Position numbers and translations under genes: made by a program
Shown here: positions 17,336 to 26,730 of the stretch, in pieces
Numbering within the stretch: position 1 is the stretch's first letter
How the letters are laid out: every line of letters begins with the position of its first letter
Notes under the pieces: model-generated
The model's database searches: none
What the model saw: the letters and a program-made list of their open reading frames with translations, nothing else
Told to the model about the DNA's origin: nothing
Assembly: GCF_900465345.1 (NCBI RefSeq)
Contig: NZ_UEGO01000012.1
Span: 186,001-250,000, forward strand
DNA from: Asaia bogorensis
GTDB lineage: Bacteria; Pseudomonadota; Alphaproteobacteria; Acetobacterales; Acetobacteraceae
DNA length: 64,000 bases
Reading direction: 5' to 3'

Positions 17336-19438
17336 CTATCCGGCTCGATTTATCCTGTTCGAATCATCTCGATCAAATATCTTGAGAAGCCTCTGTAATT
17401 CTGGAGCTGTTTTGCCGGGTTCAGATAATTTAAATGTGATCGTCTTGGCTCCCCGATGCGCCTCATTCAGCAGTGACTCTGCATCGACCCCTTCGGTCAA
17501 CCTGAAAAGGGGCAGGCCTGACTGTCTGCTGCCGGTCAGGTCGCCGCCGCCGCGCAATCTGAAATCACGTTCAGCTATAATGAAGCCGTCCTCCGTTTCC
17601 CGCAGCAGGGCGAGGCGTTCCTTGCCGGTGGCACCGGTTGCGCCATCATCATAGATCAGCAGACAGAACGAGGATGCCGCGCCACGCCCGACGCGGCCGC
17701 GCAGCTGATGCAACTGGGCAAGCCCGAACCGCTCGGCATGCTCGATGACCATGACGGAGGCATTGGGGATATCGACACCCACCTCGATAACCGTCGTTGC
17801 CACCAGCACCCGCGTCTCGCCCAGTCGAAAACGGTCGAGTTCAGCCTGTCTCTGCGTGATTTCCTGCCTGCCATGAGCCAGTCCGACCGGTGCGGTCAGG
17901 CGTTGTGAAAGATCGGCCCATCGTGCTTCGGCCGCGGCCACGTCGAGCACCTCGCTTTCTTCCACCAGCGGACAGACCCAGAAGATCTGTGCCCCTCGTT
18001 CGACAATCCGTCGGATCCCGCCAATGACGTCATCGAGCGTTGAGAGAGGATGCAGCGATGTCTGTATGGGTTTGCGTCCCGGTGGCTTCTCGTCCAGGCG
18101 GCTTACGCTGAGATCCCCCCATTGAGTGAGAAGCAGCGTGCGCGGGATGGGGGTGGCCGTCATAACAAGGATATCCGTACGGTCACCCTTTCCCCCCAGC
18201 ATGGCGCGCTGCTGCACCCCAAAGCGATGCTGCTCATCGATGACGGCAAGGCCCAGATCGTGAAACACCACGGCCTCCTGAAACAGGGCATGGGTGCCGA
18301 TGACGAGTCGTGCCGTGCCATCGGCAATGGCCTTGAGCGCAATTGAGCGCGCCTTACCCTTCACGCTGCCGGACAGATAGACGCAGGCGACACCCGACAG
18401 GCGCGACAGGGTCTCATAATGCTGGCTCGCCAGAATCTCGGTTGGGGCCATGAGGGCCGCCTGCGCCCCGGCCTCAACGGCACGAAGCATGGCCATCAGC
18501 GCGACGAGCGTCTTGCCTGCGCCAACGTCGCCTTGCAGCAGGCGCATCATGGGCACAGGTGCGGTCATATCCGCATCAATCTCGGCCAGAGCCCGTGTCT
18601 GCGCGCCGGTCATGACATGGCCGAACCGGGCCAGAGCGGCCTCGCGTAGGGTACCGTCACCTGTCAGGGCCCGTCCCGGGAGAATACGCGCTTCCTGACG
18701 CGCGAGCGCAAGGGAAAGCTGATCGGCGAGACATTCATCGAATGCCAGCCGTTCGCGCGCCATCAGGGCCAGGCGCGACCAGTGACGGTCTGGCTCGGCT
18801 CTGGGGCGGTGCAGAATTTCGAGCGCCTCGTGAAAGGGCGGCCAGTCATGGCGCGCGAGAACTTCCGTGGGAATCCACTCCGGCAATGGCGGCAGAAGAT
18901 CGAGCGCCTTGTGCATGGCGCGACGCATGACGGATGGAAACAGGCCAGCGGTCAGCGGCCAGACCGGGTCGATGGCGGGGATGGTGTCATGGCGCAGCCA
19001 GTTCACCATGTAATCCGGGTGCGGCATCGTAAGCGACAGACCGTAGCGCTCAAGCTTGCCCGAGACGGCGAGTTCGTCACCCGGTGCAACGGAGCGGACG
19101 AATGCCTGATGAAAGAACAGAATCTCCACCTCATCGGTGTCATCGGTCGCACGGATGCGAAAGGGCTGGCGGGCGCGGCTGGGCTGGACGATGTCGAGCA
19201 CACGCAGCCGGGCGGTCAGTGTCGCGCCGGGCATCAGCTGCTCGCGGGCCTCACGCAGGGTCATGATCGTGCGTCGGTCGACGTAGCTGCTGGGCAGGGT
19301 GAAAAGAAGGTCCATGACCCTGTTGCCACCGGCAACCTTGCGCAGCAGCCCGTCATAACGGGGGCCAATGCCGGGCAGGGTGGCGAGGGGCGCCAGAAGC
19401 GGGGTGATCGGCGATAGCTCTGGAGACATGACCTTCAT
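17336..19438 (-). CDS. recG: ATP-dependent DNA helicase RecG
   Basis: A full-length 700-residue RecG. The N-terminal wedge domain has the start LATLPGIGPRYDGLL and an OB-fold to about 230. The superfamily 2 motor follows, with Walker A GDVGAGKT, motif II DEQH, motif III TATPIPRT, and motifs V/VI including VIEVGVDIPNA and QLRGRVGRG. RecG reverses stalled forks and processes R-loops and Holliday junctions. It is divergent from mfd with about 118 bases between starts. An in-frame ATG at 19429 is an alternative start. Confidence 0.96.
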   Translation of the reverse strand: MKVMSPELSPITPLLAPLATLPGIGPRYDGLLRKVAGGNRVMDLLFTLPSSYVDRRTIMTLREAREQLMPGATLTARLRVLDIVQPSRARQPFRIRATDDTDEVEILFFHQAFVRSVAPGDELAVSGKLERYGLSLTMPHPDYMVNWLRHDTIPAIDPVWPLTAGLFPSVMRRAMHKALDLLPPLPEWIPTEVLARHDWPPFHEALEILHRPRAEPDRHWSRLALMARERLAFDECLADQLSLALARQEARILPGRALTGDGTLREAALARFGHVMTGAQTRALAEIDADMTAPVPMMRLLQGDVGAGKTLVALMAMLRAVEAGAQAALMAPTEILASQHYETLSRLSGVACVYLSGSVKGKARSIALKAIADGTARLVIGTHALFQEAVVFHDLGLAVIDEQHRFGVQQRAMLGGKGDRTDILVMTATPIPRTLLLTQWGDLSVSRLDEKPPGRKPIQTSLHPLSTLDDVIGGIRRIVERGAQIFWVCPLVEESEVLDVAAAEARWADLSQRLTAPVGLAHGRQEITQRQAELDRFRLGETRVLVATTVIEVGVDIPNASVMVIEHAERFGLAQLHQLRGRVGRGAASSFCLLIYDDGATGATGKERLALLRETEDGFIIAERDFRLRGGGDLTGSRQSGLPLFRLTEGVDAESLLNEAHRGAKTITFKLSEPGKTAPELQRLLKIFDRDDSNRINRAG

Positions 19439-19488
19439 GGAACATGGGCTGACATCGGGAGTTTCACAGGCTATAGGATAGAACCGTC

Positions 19489-19560
19489 ATGGAACAAAAC
19501 GAAACCATCGCCTGGCAGCACGCCTGCATTGTGGCGCGCGTGCTTTGGATTTCTGTATGA
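19489..19560 (+). CDS. Possible 23-codon leader ORF overlapping the mfd start
   Basis: ATG 19489 opens 23 codons (beginning MEQNETIAW) that stop at TGA 19558-19560, overlapping the preferred mfd start (19557) as ATGA. mfd has only a weak ribosome site, so coupling is possible. In many alphaproteobacteria a small sdhE gene precedes mfd. This peptide is too short and too different to be SdhE. Confidence 0.25.
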   Translation: MEQNETIAWQHACIVARVLWISV

Positions 19561-22500
19561 CCGATACCCCCAACCGGCCGACCCTCTGGGGCGTGCCGGA
19601 GGCCTATACGGCCTTTCTCCTGCGTCGACGCCTGAGCGAGCATGACGGCCCGCTCATCCATGTGGCGCGCGACGATGCCGCTGTTGCCGCGCTGGCTGAC
19701 ATGCTGGCCTATGTCGAGCCCGGCGTGAGCGTATTGCGCTTCCCCGCCTGGGATTGCCTTCCCTATGACCGTGTCTCGCCCAATCCGGCCCTGACAGCGG
19801 AGCGTGCTGCAACGCTGACGCGTCTGCTGGAACCCGCTGGGGCGACGCGACGCATCGTGCTGACCACGGTCCATGCCCTTGTTCAGCGCGTACCGCCACG
19901 CGATGCGTTCCGTAACCAGGCTATTTCCGTCAAGAAGGGCGAGGCCCTCGATCAGGCCATGCTGATCGATCTGCTGGTCGCGAGCGGTTACACGCGAACC
20001 GATACGGTGATGGAGGCCGGCGAGTTTGCCACACGCGGGGGCATTTTCGATCTGTTCCCCGCCGGCGAGAGCGAGCCGATCCGCCTCGATCTGTTCGGCG
20101 ATGAGGTCGATCATATCAGGCGCTTCGATGTGTCGAGCCAGCGCTCGACCGACACGCTGGACGCTTTCAACCTCCGCCCCGTCTCCGAATATGCGTTGAG
20201 CCCCGAAGCCATAAGCCGCTTCCGCTCCGCCTGGCGCGATCTTTTCGGGCCATCCTCGGCTTCGGATGTGCTGTACGAAAACGTTTCCGAGGGAAGGCGT
20301 TTTCCGGGGCTAGAACACTACATTCCGCTTTTCCATGAGCATATGGATACGCTGGTCGATTATCTGCCCGATGCATCGATCAGCATGGACCATCAGGTGC
20401 CGGATATTCTCTCGGCCCGTCTGGAAATGATTGCCGATCACTTCGAGGCCAGAAAGGCTCCTGCGCGTGAGGGAGAGGCCATCTATCGGGCATTGCCTTC
20501 GCACCTGCTTTATCTCAATCGCTCGGGCTGGGACGCCATGCTGGCCCGTGTGCCGAGCATTGCCCTCAATCCTTTTGCCAAGCCCGATACGGTCCAGGGC
20601 ATGGATGCCGGGGGCAGGCCGGGCCCCATTTTCGTCCGTGGCAAGGATGGTACGCGTGAAGGGGCTTTCGATGCCCTGCGCACCCAGCTTGAGGCATGGG
20701 AGAAAGCCGGACGGCGCTGCTACGTGACGGCATGGACCAAGGGCTCGCGCGAGCGCATTGCCTCGCTGCTTAAGGAGCACAAATTCACCACCGAGTCCCA
20801 TGATAGCTGGGCTTCGGCGGCGGGGATCTCGCCGGGAACGGTCGGGCTCATTGTGCTCGGGCTTGAACGCGGCTTTGTGGCGGACCGCATGGCGTTCATC
20901 TCCGAGCAGGACCTGCTGGGTGAGCGGATCGCCCGTCCGCCCCGTCGCAAGCGCCGGGCCGAGCAGTTCATTACCGAGGCGTCTGAAATTGCTGAAGGAG
21001 ATCTGGTCGTTCATGCTGATTACGGCATCGGGCGCTATGAGGGGCTGGAAACGGTCAGCGATGGCGTGGCGCCTCATGATTGCTTGCGTCTGCTCTATGA
21101 CGGGGCCCAAAAGCTTTTCCTGCCGGTCGAGAATATCGAGCTTCTGAGCCGCTTTGGTTCGGAGCAGGGCGGTGTGGCGCTGGACAAGCTGGGCGGCCAG
21201 GCCTGGCAAGCCCGCAAGGCCAAGATGAAGGAGCGCATTCGCGACATGGCGGGCGAGCTGATACGCACCGCCGCCGGTCGCGCCATGAAGGAAGCGCCGT
21301 CGCTCATCCCTGCCGAAGGGATGTGGGATGAATTCTGTGCCCGCTTCCCCTTCGTCGAGACAGAGGACCAGTCACGCGCCATTGCCGATGTGCTGGAGGA
21401 CCTGACCTCCGGGCGCCCCATGGATCGTCTGGTCTGTGGCGATGTCGGCTTTGGCAAGACGGAGGTGGCCCTGCGTGCGGCTTTCGTGGCGGCGTTGTCG
21501 GGTGTGCAGGTGGCCGTGGTCGTTCCCACCACGCTGCTCGCACGTCAGCATTTCCGCAGTTTCTCGACCCGGTTCGAGGGTTTTCCTGTCCGTATTGCCC
21601 AGTTGTCCCGCCTCGTGACGGCCAAGGAGGCTGCCGAGACGCGACGCGCGCTGGAAGAAGGACAGGTCGATATTGTGGTCGGCACGCACGCGCTGATCGC
21701 CAAATCGGTCAATTTTGCCAATCTGGGCCTGCTGATCATTGATGAGGAGCAGCATTTTGGCGTGGCGCATAAGGAGCGTCTCAAGTCCATGCGCGAGGAT
21801 GTGCATGTGCTTACACTTTCTGCCACGCCCTTGCCGCGCACCTTGCAGCTCTCGCTGACAGGCGTGCGCGAGATGAGTCTTATCGCGACACCGCCGACGG
21901 ACCGGCTTGCCGTACGGACCTTCATCACACCGTTTGACAGTGTGATGATCCGCGAGGCGATTCAGCGCGAGCGTTTTCGTGGCGGGCAGGTTTTCTGCGT
22001 CGTGCCGCGTATTGAGGATATGGACCGCATGGCAGACCGCCTGCGTGACATCGTGCCCGATGCAAAAACCGTTCAGGCGCATGGTCGTCTGACCCCGGCA
22101 GAACTCGAACGCGTCATGACGGAATTTTCCGACGGGCGCTACGATATCCTGCTTTCCACCAATATTGTGGAGAGCGGTCTGGACATGCCTGCGGTGAATA
22201 CGCTGATCATCCATCGTGCTGACATGTTCGGCCTGGGCCAGCTCTACCAGCTTCGCGGACGCGTGGGACGCGGCAAGCAGCGCGGCTATGCCTATCTCAC
22301 CTGGCCGCAGAGCCATCGTCTTTCTCCGGCCTCCGAAAAGCGTCTCGAAATCATGCAGACGCTCGACACGCTCGGGGCGGGCTTCACCCTTGCGTCACAT
22401 GACCTGGATCTGCGCGGCGCGGGGAACCTGCTGGGCGATGAACAGTCGGGTCATATCAAGGAGGTCGGGATCGAGCTCTACCAGCAGATGCTGGAAGATG

Positions 22501-23012
22501 CCGTCACCACTATGCGCCTGCAGAAGGATCAGAAACGCGCTGAGGACAAGGACTGGACCCCCAACATCATTCTGGGTCTGCCCGTGCTTATCCCCGAAAC
22601 CTATGTGCGCGACCTTCCTGTTCGGCTGGGTCTCTATCGCCGTATCGCCGGGCTGGAAGGCGAGGCGGAGCTCGACGCAATGCGCGCCGAGCTGGTCGAT
22701 CGTTTTGGTTCGCTGCCGCAGGAAGTGGAGAACCTGCTTGATGTGGTTGTCATCAAGCGTCTGTGCAGTGCGGCTGGCGTGGATCGGCTTGAGGCCGGCC
22801 CCAAGGGCATGGTCATCCAGTTCCGTAATCGGAAGTTCCGCAACCCGATGGGTCTGCTGAAATGGGTGGAACGACACAAGGATCAGGGCGTAAAGCTGCG
22901 TCCCGACCAGAAGCTTGCCGTCGTGCGCGAAATGACCAACGCGCAGAGAATCACCATGGCCCGCAAGGTAATGGGGGCGTTGAAGAAGCTGGCTGACAAG
23001 GCTGACGCCTGA
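19557..23012 (+). CDS. mfd: Transcription-repair coupling factor
   Basis: A protein of about 1151 residues with all Mfd parts. The UvrB-like N-terminal module has VLRFPAWDCLPYDRVSP and TRGGIFDLFPAG. The RNA-polymerase-interaction domain includes GDLVVHADYGIGRYEGLE. The translocase motor has Walker A GDVGFGKTEVA, DEEQHFG, SATPLPRTLQ and QLRGRVGRGKQRGYAY. The C-terminal TRCF domain is present. Mfd removes RNA polymerase stalled at lesions and recruits UvrA. The MTDTPNRP start follows family alignments; a start four codons upstream (19545) is possible. Length is normal. Confidence 0.96.
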   Translation: MTDTPNRPTLWGVPEAYTAFLLRRRLSEHDGPLIHVARDDAAVAALADMLAYVEPGVSVLRFPAWDCLPYDRVSPNPALTAERAATLTRLLEPAGATRRIVLTTVHALVQRVPPRDAFRNQAISVKKGEALDQAMLIDLLVASGYTRTDTVMEAGEFATRGGIFDLFPAGESEPIRLDLFGDEVDHIRRFDVSSQRSTDTLDAFNLRPVSEYALSPEAISRFRSAWRDLFGPSSASDVLYENVSEGRRFPGLEHYIPLFHEHMDTLVDYLPDASISMDHQVPDILSARLEMIADHFEARKAPAREGEAIYRALPSHLLYLNRSGWDAMLARVPSIALNPFAKPDTVQGMDAGGRPGPIFVRGKDGTREGAFDALRTQLEAWEKAGRRCYVTAWTKGSRERIASLLKEHKFTTESHDSWASAAGISPGTVGLIVLGLERGFVADRMAFISEQDLLGERIARPPRRKRRAEQFITEASEIAEGDLVVHADYGIGRYEGLETVSDGVAPHDCLRLLYDGAQKLFLPVENIELLSRFGSEQGGVALDKLGGQAWQARKAKMKERIRDMAGELIRTAAGRAMKEAPSLIPAEGMWDEFCARFPFVETEDQSRAIADVLEDLTSGRPMDRLVCGDVGFGKTEVALRAAFVAALSGVQVAVVVPTTLLARQHFRSFSTRFEGFPVRIAQLSRLVTAKEAAETRRALEEGQVDIVVGTHALIAKSVNFANLGLLIIDEEQHFGVAHKERLKSMREDVHVLTLSATPLPRTLQLSLTGVREMSLIATPPTDRLAVRTFITPFDSVMIREAIQRERFRGGQVFCVVPRIEDMDRMADRLRDIVPDAKTVQAHGRLTPAELERVMTEFSDGRYDILLSTNIVESGLDMPAVNTLIIHRADMFGLGQLYQLRGRVGRGKQRGYAYLTWPQSHRLSPASEKRLEIMQTLDTLGAGFTLASHDLDLRGAGNLLGDEQSGHIKEVGIELYQQMLEDAVTTMRLQKDQKRAEDKDWTPNIILGLPVLIPETYVRDLPVRLGLYRRIAGLEGEAELDAMRAELVDRFGSLPQEVENLLDVVVIKRLCSAAGVDRLEAGPKGMVIQFRNRKFRNPMGLLKWVERHKDQGVKLRPDQKLAVVREMTNAQRITMARKVMGALKKLADKADA

Positions 23013-23140
23013 GTCGCGCTGCGAGGTAAAAGCCGAAGAGAATATTGAGTTCTGGGGGGAGGGCTCGTCTCTTCCCCTCTATCCCCCCCAGAGCGGGGGA
23101 CGATGAGCGGGGTGGACGCAACTTAATATGCTCTGGTTTG

Positions 23141-23156
23141 TTCGATTTGTATCGAA
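23141..23156. promoter_or_regulatory. Perfect palindrome upstream of the SDR gene (operator candidate)
   Basis: TTCGAT-TTGT-ATCGAA is an exact inverted repeat with a four-base centre. It ends 16 bases before the SDR start and lies just downstream of an AT-rich TTAATAT that could be a -10 element. This position suits a repressor operator covering the transcription start. No regulator gene is adjacent. Confidence 0.5.
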
Positions 23157-23172
23157 TGAATGGAGACATATC

Positions 23173-23970
23173 ATGCTTGCACTTGATCTCTCGGGAAAAA
23201 AGGCGCTGGTGACCGGGTCGACCGGCGGTATCGGTCTTGCGATTGCAAAGCGTCTGGCAGAGGCCGGCGCCCATGTGATCGTGAATGGGCGTGGCGAGGC
23301 ACGCACAACCGCGGCCATAGAGGCGATCCGTCAGGAGGTCAGCGATGCCTCTGTGAGCGGATTTGCGGGCGACGTGGCGCAGCCTGAAATTGTCGCCCAG
23401 TTGATTGTAGCGCATCCTGAAGTCGATGTGCTGGTCAACAATCTGGGTATTTTCGAGGAAGTCCCGTTTGCCGAGATCAGCGACGCGGAATGGCAGCGGT
23501 TTTTCGATATCAATGTCATGAGCGGGGTACGGCTTTCCCGCGCGTATCTGCCGAAAATGGTCGAGCGCAAGGATGGCCGGATTGTCTTTATCTCGAGTGA
23601 GTCGGGCCTCAATATCCCGGCAGAGATGATCCATTACGGGTTCAGCAAGGCGGCCCAGATTGCCATTGCCCGCGGCCTTGCCGAGAGCCTGGCCGGGGCC
23701 GGCGTGACAATCAACAGTGTGCTGCCGGGCCCCACTCGTACGGAGGGGGTGATGAGCATGATCGACAAGGCTGCCGAGAAATCGGGGCGGTCGGCGCAGG
23801 AAGTCGAGGCATCTTTCCTGAAGGAAAACCGACCGACGACGTTGATCAATCGCCTGGCTGATCCGCAGGAAGTCGCCAATATGGTAGCCTATATCTGCTC
23901 TCCGCTCGCGTCAGCAACGTCGGGTGCAGCGCTGCGTGTCGAAGGTGGCCTGCTGCGTCACCCCGGCTGA
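23173..23970 (+). CDS. Short-chain dehydrogenase/reductase
   Basis: A 265-residue classical SDR: cofactor loop TGSTGGIG (14-21), NNLG at 89-92, catalytic Ser at about 141-142 (FISSESG), and Tyr155/Lys159 in HYGFSKA. The Arg at the end of beta-2 (VNGRGEA) suggests NADP(H) preference. Substrate is not predictable; the sequence resembles the 3-oxoacyl-ACP-reductase-like oxidoreductases. The ATG at 23173 has GGAG eight bases upstream and is preferred to an upstream ATG. It stands alone behind a palindromic operator candidate. Confidence 0.9.
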   Translation: MLALDLSGKKALVTGSTGGIGLAIAKRLAEAGAHVIVNGRGEARTTAAIEAIRQEVSDASVSGFAGDVAQPEIVAQLIVAHPEVDVLVNNLGIFEEVPFAEISDAEWQRFFDINVMSGVRLSRAYLPKMVERKDGRIVFISSESGLNIPAEMIHYGFSKAAQIAIARGLAESLAGAGVTINSVLPGPTRTEGVMSMIDKAAEKSGRSAQEVEASFLKENRPTTLINRLADPQEVANMVAYICSPLASATSGAALRVEGGLLRHPG

Positions 23971-24224
23971 TTGCTTTTCCTTTCGTGTCCGGTGAGGCGG
24001 GAAGGCCAGTTCTGACCGGGTTATCGTCCCGGATGGCCTCTCCGTAAGCAAGGTAGAGTATCGCTCAGAGATGCTGCCCCTCATGACCTCGCGGCATGGC
24101 ATCTGTCTGTCAGACGGATAGTGACAAACAGTGGCCCACAGATTTGAAGACGGTCACACTGGCCGTCTTGTGCCTCCGGTCGACCTGGCAATGAGCTCTT
24201 CCCTCGCGGGGCGGAGATTCTTCC

Positions 24225-25112
24225 TCAGTTCACGGGGATCGGGATTGAATTAACCTTGAGCACGCCGCCGCCAAGCGTCAGGTCCCACAGAACCTGATTG
24301 CCATCGCGATGCCCCATGAACTGGGCCACAGCGAGCGCGGTCGATACGCCACTTGGCAGGACGGGGCGGATGGTCGCCAGCAGATCGCTCAGGTCCGTGA
24401 TGGCGACATGCAGTTCGCCTGCACTTGTGGCCGTAGTCCGACCGGGGGTGATCCAGCCATGGCCGTCGAGACGTCCTTTCTCCCACAAGGCCTGAAGGGA
24501 GGAGATCGTGATCCTCCCTTCGGGTGATTTTGTGCTGTCGAGCATCTGCTCAGGAATGGTCAGGGTGGTGCTCAGTTTTCCCGGGAGAGCGGAGCCGCCC
24601 GGCGCACTGACACCGGAGGCTGCAAAGTTGATATCCACACTCCCCGGTGTCTGGCCTGACCGCAACGTGACATTCACCCGATCAGCCGTATAGCGGTTCT
24701 TGCCATCAGATAACGCAATGCCCGTCCAGACGAGTTCAGCCACGGCTCCCTGATGCAAGGCGTCGCGCAGGCTCTTGAGGGCTGGCCTCCCATCGACGCC
24801 ACGGCACCCGGCGGGAGATCCGTTATGGACCAGCTTGAGCAGACCAAAGGAGATCAGGGCATTGGCATCACGCAGGTTGGGCAGGGTCAAATGGCCTTGC
24901 CGGTCCTGCGCCATTACCTGACCAACGCCGAGTGTGGCGCCTCCACCTGAAAGCGCGGCGCTGTAGCCAGACATTGTGAGGCTCGCCGCGCCCATCGTGC
25001 GCGATGCGGCCTGAGAGGCCATGCAGGATGCCGGGATGGCATCAGCATGCGCGTGACGGGCGGCCCCTCCCAGAGCGAGGAGGGCGAGAAGGGAGGCTGC
25101 GGCATGTTTCAT
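24225..25112 (-). CDS. Secreted protein of unknown function
   Basis: About 295 residues from the ATG at 25112 (MKHAAASLLALLALGG), which begins a clear signal peptide ending near HAHADA; an ATG eight codons upstream (25136) is also in frame. The mature protein is Gly/Ser/Thr-rich with alternating hydrophobic residues, like a beta-rich periplasmic protein. It has two cysteines (in IPASCMAS and AGCRGVDG) that could form a disulfide. The end GGGVLKVNSIPIPVN faintly resembles DUF2125 proteins, but I would not assign it. It converges with the SDR gene, separated by a roughly 250-base gap with no gene. Confidence 0.7.
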   Translation of the reverse strand: MKHAAASLLALLALGGAARHAHADAIPASCMASQAASRTMGAASLTMSGYSAALSGGGATLGVGQVMAQDRQGHLTLPNLRDANALISFGLLKLVHNGSPAGCRGVDGRPALKSLRDALHQGAVAELVWTGIALSDGKNRYTADRVNVTLRSGQTPGSVDINFAASGVSAPGGSALPGKLSTTLTIPEQMLDSTKSPEGRITISSLQALWEKGRLDGHGWITPGRTTATSAGELHVAITDLSDLLATIRPVLPSGVSTALAVAQFMGHRDGNQVLWDLTLGGGVLKVNSIPIPVN

Positions 25113-25245
25113 GGGGGCGAGGATGGGGCTGTTCATGCCCTCTTACAACCTGAATTTTACGGCAGGAGTTGGGCGCAGGCTCGTAGCCCGCTAGAAGAGA
25201 TCACCTGCCTGACAGGCGCAATGCAAACATGGATGAGGAATGGCG

Positions 25246-26646
25246 ATGAGTGGACTGGACCCGCAGGACTGGACCGGGCTGCGTACCCTTGCCCATCGTA
25301 TGCTCGATGATGTTTTCGATCGGGCCGAGCAGATGGGCGAGGGGCCTGTCTGGCAGCCTATGCCGGCTGCGCTGCGCGCCGGGTTCCGGGCCGAATTGCC
25401 GCGCAAGGGGCAGGAGGCGCAGGCGCTTTATGATCGTTTCCTGAGTGATATCCGCCCTTATTCGAATGGCAATCCGCATCCTGGTTTCATGGGGTGGGTT
25501 CAGGGCGCGGGTACGCCAATCGGTATTCTTGCCGAGATGCTGGCTGCCAGCCTGAACGATAATTGTGGCGGCCGCGATCATGCTGCCATTGAAGTGGAGC
25601 GTCAGGTGATACGCTGGGCCGCCGAGATGGTGGGTATGCCGACCGCTTCGTCTGGTTGTCTCGTCACAGGGTCATCGCTCGCAAACTTCATCGGAATCAT
25701 CACCGCCAGCCGCGCTGCAATACCGGGGCTACGTCAGACCGGGGTATCGGGCGCAAAGCTCGTTGGTTATGCCGCCGAAACCGCTCATGGCTGTGTGAGC
25801 CGCGCTTTCGATATGGCGGGGCTTGGAAGCGACGCCCTGCGCCTCATCCCGGTTGATGAGCTGTACCGCATGGATGACGTGGCTCTGTCACAGCGTATCG
25901 CCGAGGATCGTGCGGCAGGGTATCATCCCTTCATCATCATCGGCACGGCGGGCAGTGTGGATTGCGGCGCGGTCGATCCATTGGAGGCCCTCGCTGATAT
26001 CGCAGCAAAAGAAAAATGCTGGTTTCACGTCGATGGTGCTTTCGGGGCGTTTGCCCGGCTCTCTCCTGAGCACGCTATCATGCTTGATGGCGTCGAAAGA
26101 GCCGACAGTCTTGCCCTCGATTTCCATAAATGGGGCCAGGTTCCTTACGACGCAGGTTGTATTCTGGTGCGGGATCCTGCCTTGCATGCGCAGGCATTCG
26201 CCCAGTCACTGAGCTATCTCACCCGGGCGGATCGCGGGCTGGCGGGTAATGCCCCCTGGCCCTGCGATTTCGGGCCGGATCTGTCACGCGGGTTTCGGGC
26301 GCTCAAGGTCTGGATGACGATCGCTCATTATGGTGCCGACCGCCTGGGGGAAATGGTGGAGGAATGCTGCGCCGTCGCCCGTTATCTGGCTGAGGCCGTG
26401 GAGGCGGATGACCGCTTTCTGCTTATGGCCCCTGTTGCCCTGAACATCGTCTGCTTTACAGTGGATGGTCTCGATGACGATGCGATCGATACGCTGGTCA
26501 AAGACCTGCACGAGAGCGGCGTAGCTGCACCCTCCACAACGCGTATCGGCGAACAGCTTGTCATACGTGCGGCAATCGTCAACCACCGCACAACACGCGC
26601 TACGATCGATACTATGCTTGCCAAAATCCTCGAGCTGGCGGAGTGA
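25246..26646 (+). CDS. PLP-dependent (group II) amino-acid decarboxylase
   Basis: A 466-residue fold-type I decarboxylase. The PLP lysine is K295 in DFHKWGQVPYD, with the ring-stacking His in ETAHGCVSRAF (H181) and the pyridine-binding Asp in HVDGAFGA (D263). PHPGFMGWV near residue 80 is the usual N-terminal substrate region. Relatives decarboxylate aromatic amino acids, 2,4-diaminobutyrate or tyrosine, and which one applies here is not visible. ATG 25246 is preferred over 25240 because AGGA lies six bases before it. It stands alone between convergent genes. Confidence 0.85.
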   Translation: MSGLDPQDWTGLRTLAHRMLDDVFDRAEQMGEGPVWQPMPAALRAGFRAELPRKGQEAQALYDRFLSDIRPYSNGNPHPGFMGWVQGAGTPIGILAEMLAASLNDNCGGRDHAAIEVERQVIRWAAEMVGMPTASSGCLVTGSSLANFIGIITASRAAIPGLRQTGVSGAKLVGYAAETAHGCVSRAFDMAGLGSDALRLIPVDELYRMDDVALSQRIAEDRAAGYHPFIIIGTAGSVDCGAVDPLEALADIAAKEKCWFHVDGAFGAFARLSPEHAIMLDGVERADSLALDFHKWGQVPYDAGCILVRDPALHAQAFAQSLSYLTRADRGLAGNAPWPCDFGPDLSRGFRALKVWMTIAHYGADRLGEMVEECCAVARYLAEAVEADDRFLLMAPVALNIVCFTVDGLDDDAIDTLVKDLHESGVAAPSTTRIGEQLVIRAAIVNHRTTRATIDTMLAKILELAE

Positions 26647-26687
26647 TGACCGCGGATATGAGGCATCGGCCCCGCCGTCGTGAGCGA

Positions 26688-26709
26688 GGCCGCCCATAAA
26701 GGGCGGTCC
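26688..26709. terminator. GC-rich hairpin between the decarboxylase and cobT
   Basis: CCGCCC (26690-26695), ATAAA and GGGCGG (26701-26706), extended by GG/CC with one bulge, lie between two convergent genes. There is no U-tract, so this is a candidate bidirectional terminator only. Confidence 0.4.
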
Positions 26710-26730
26710 ACGCCGGGACGGATGATCAGG

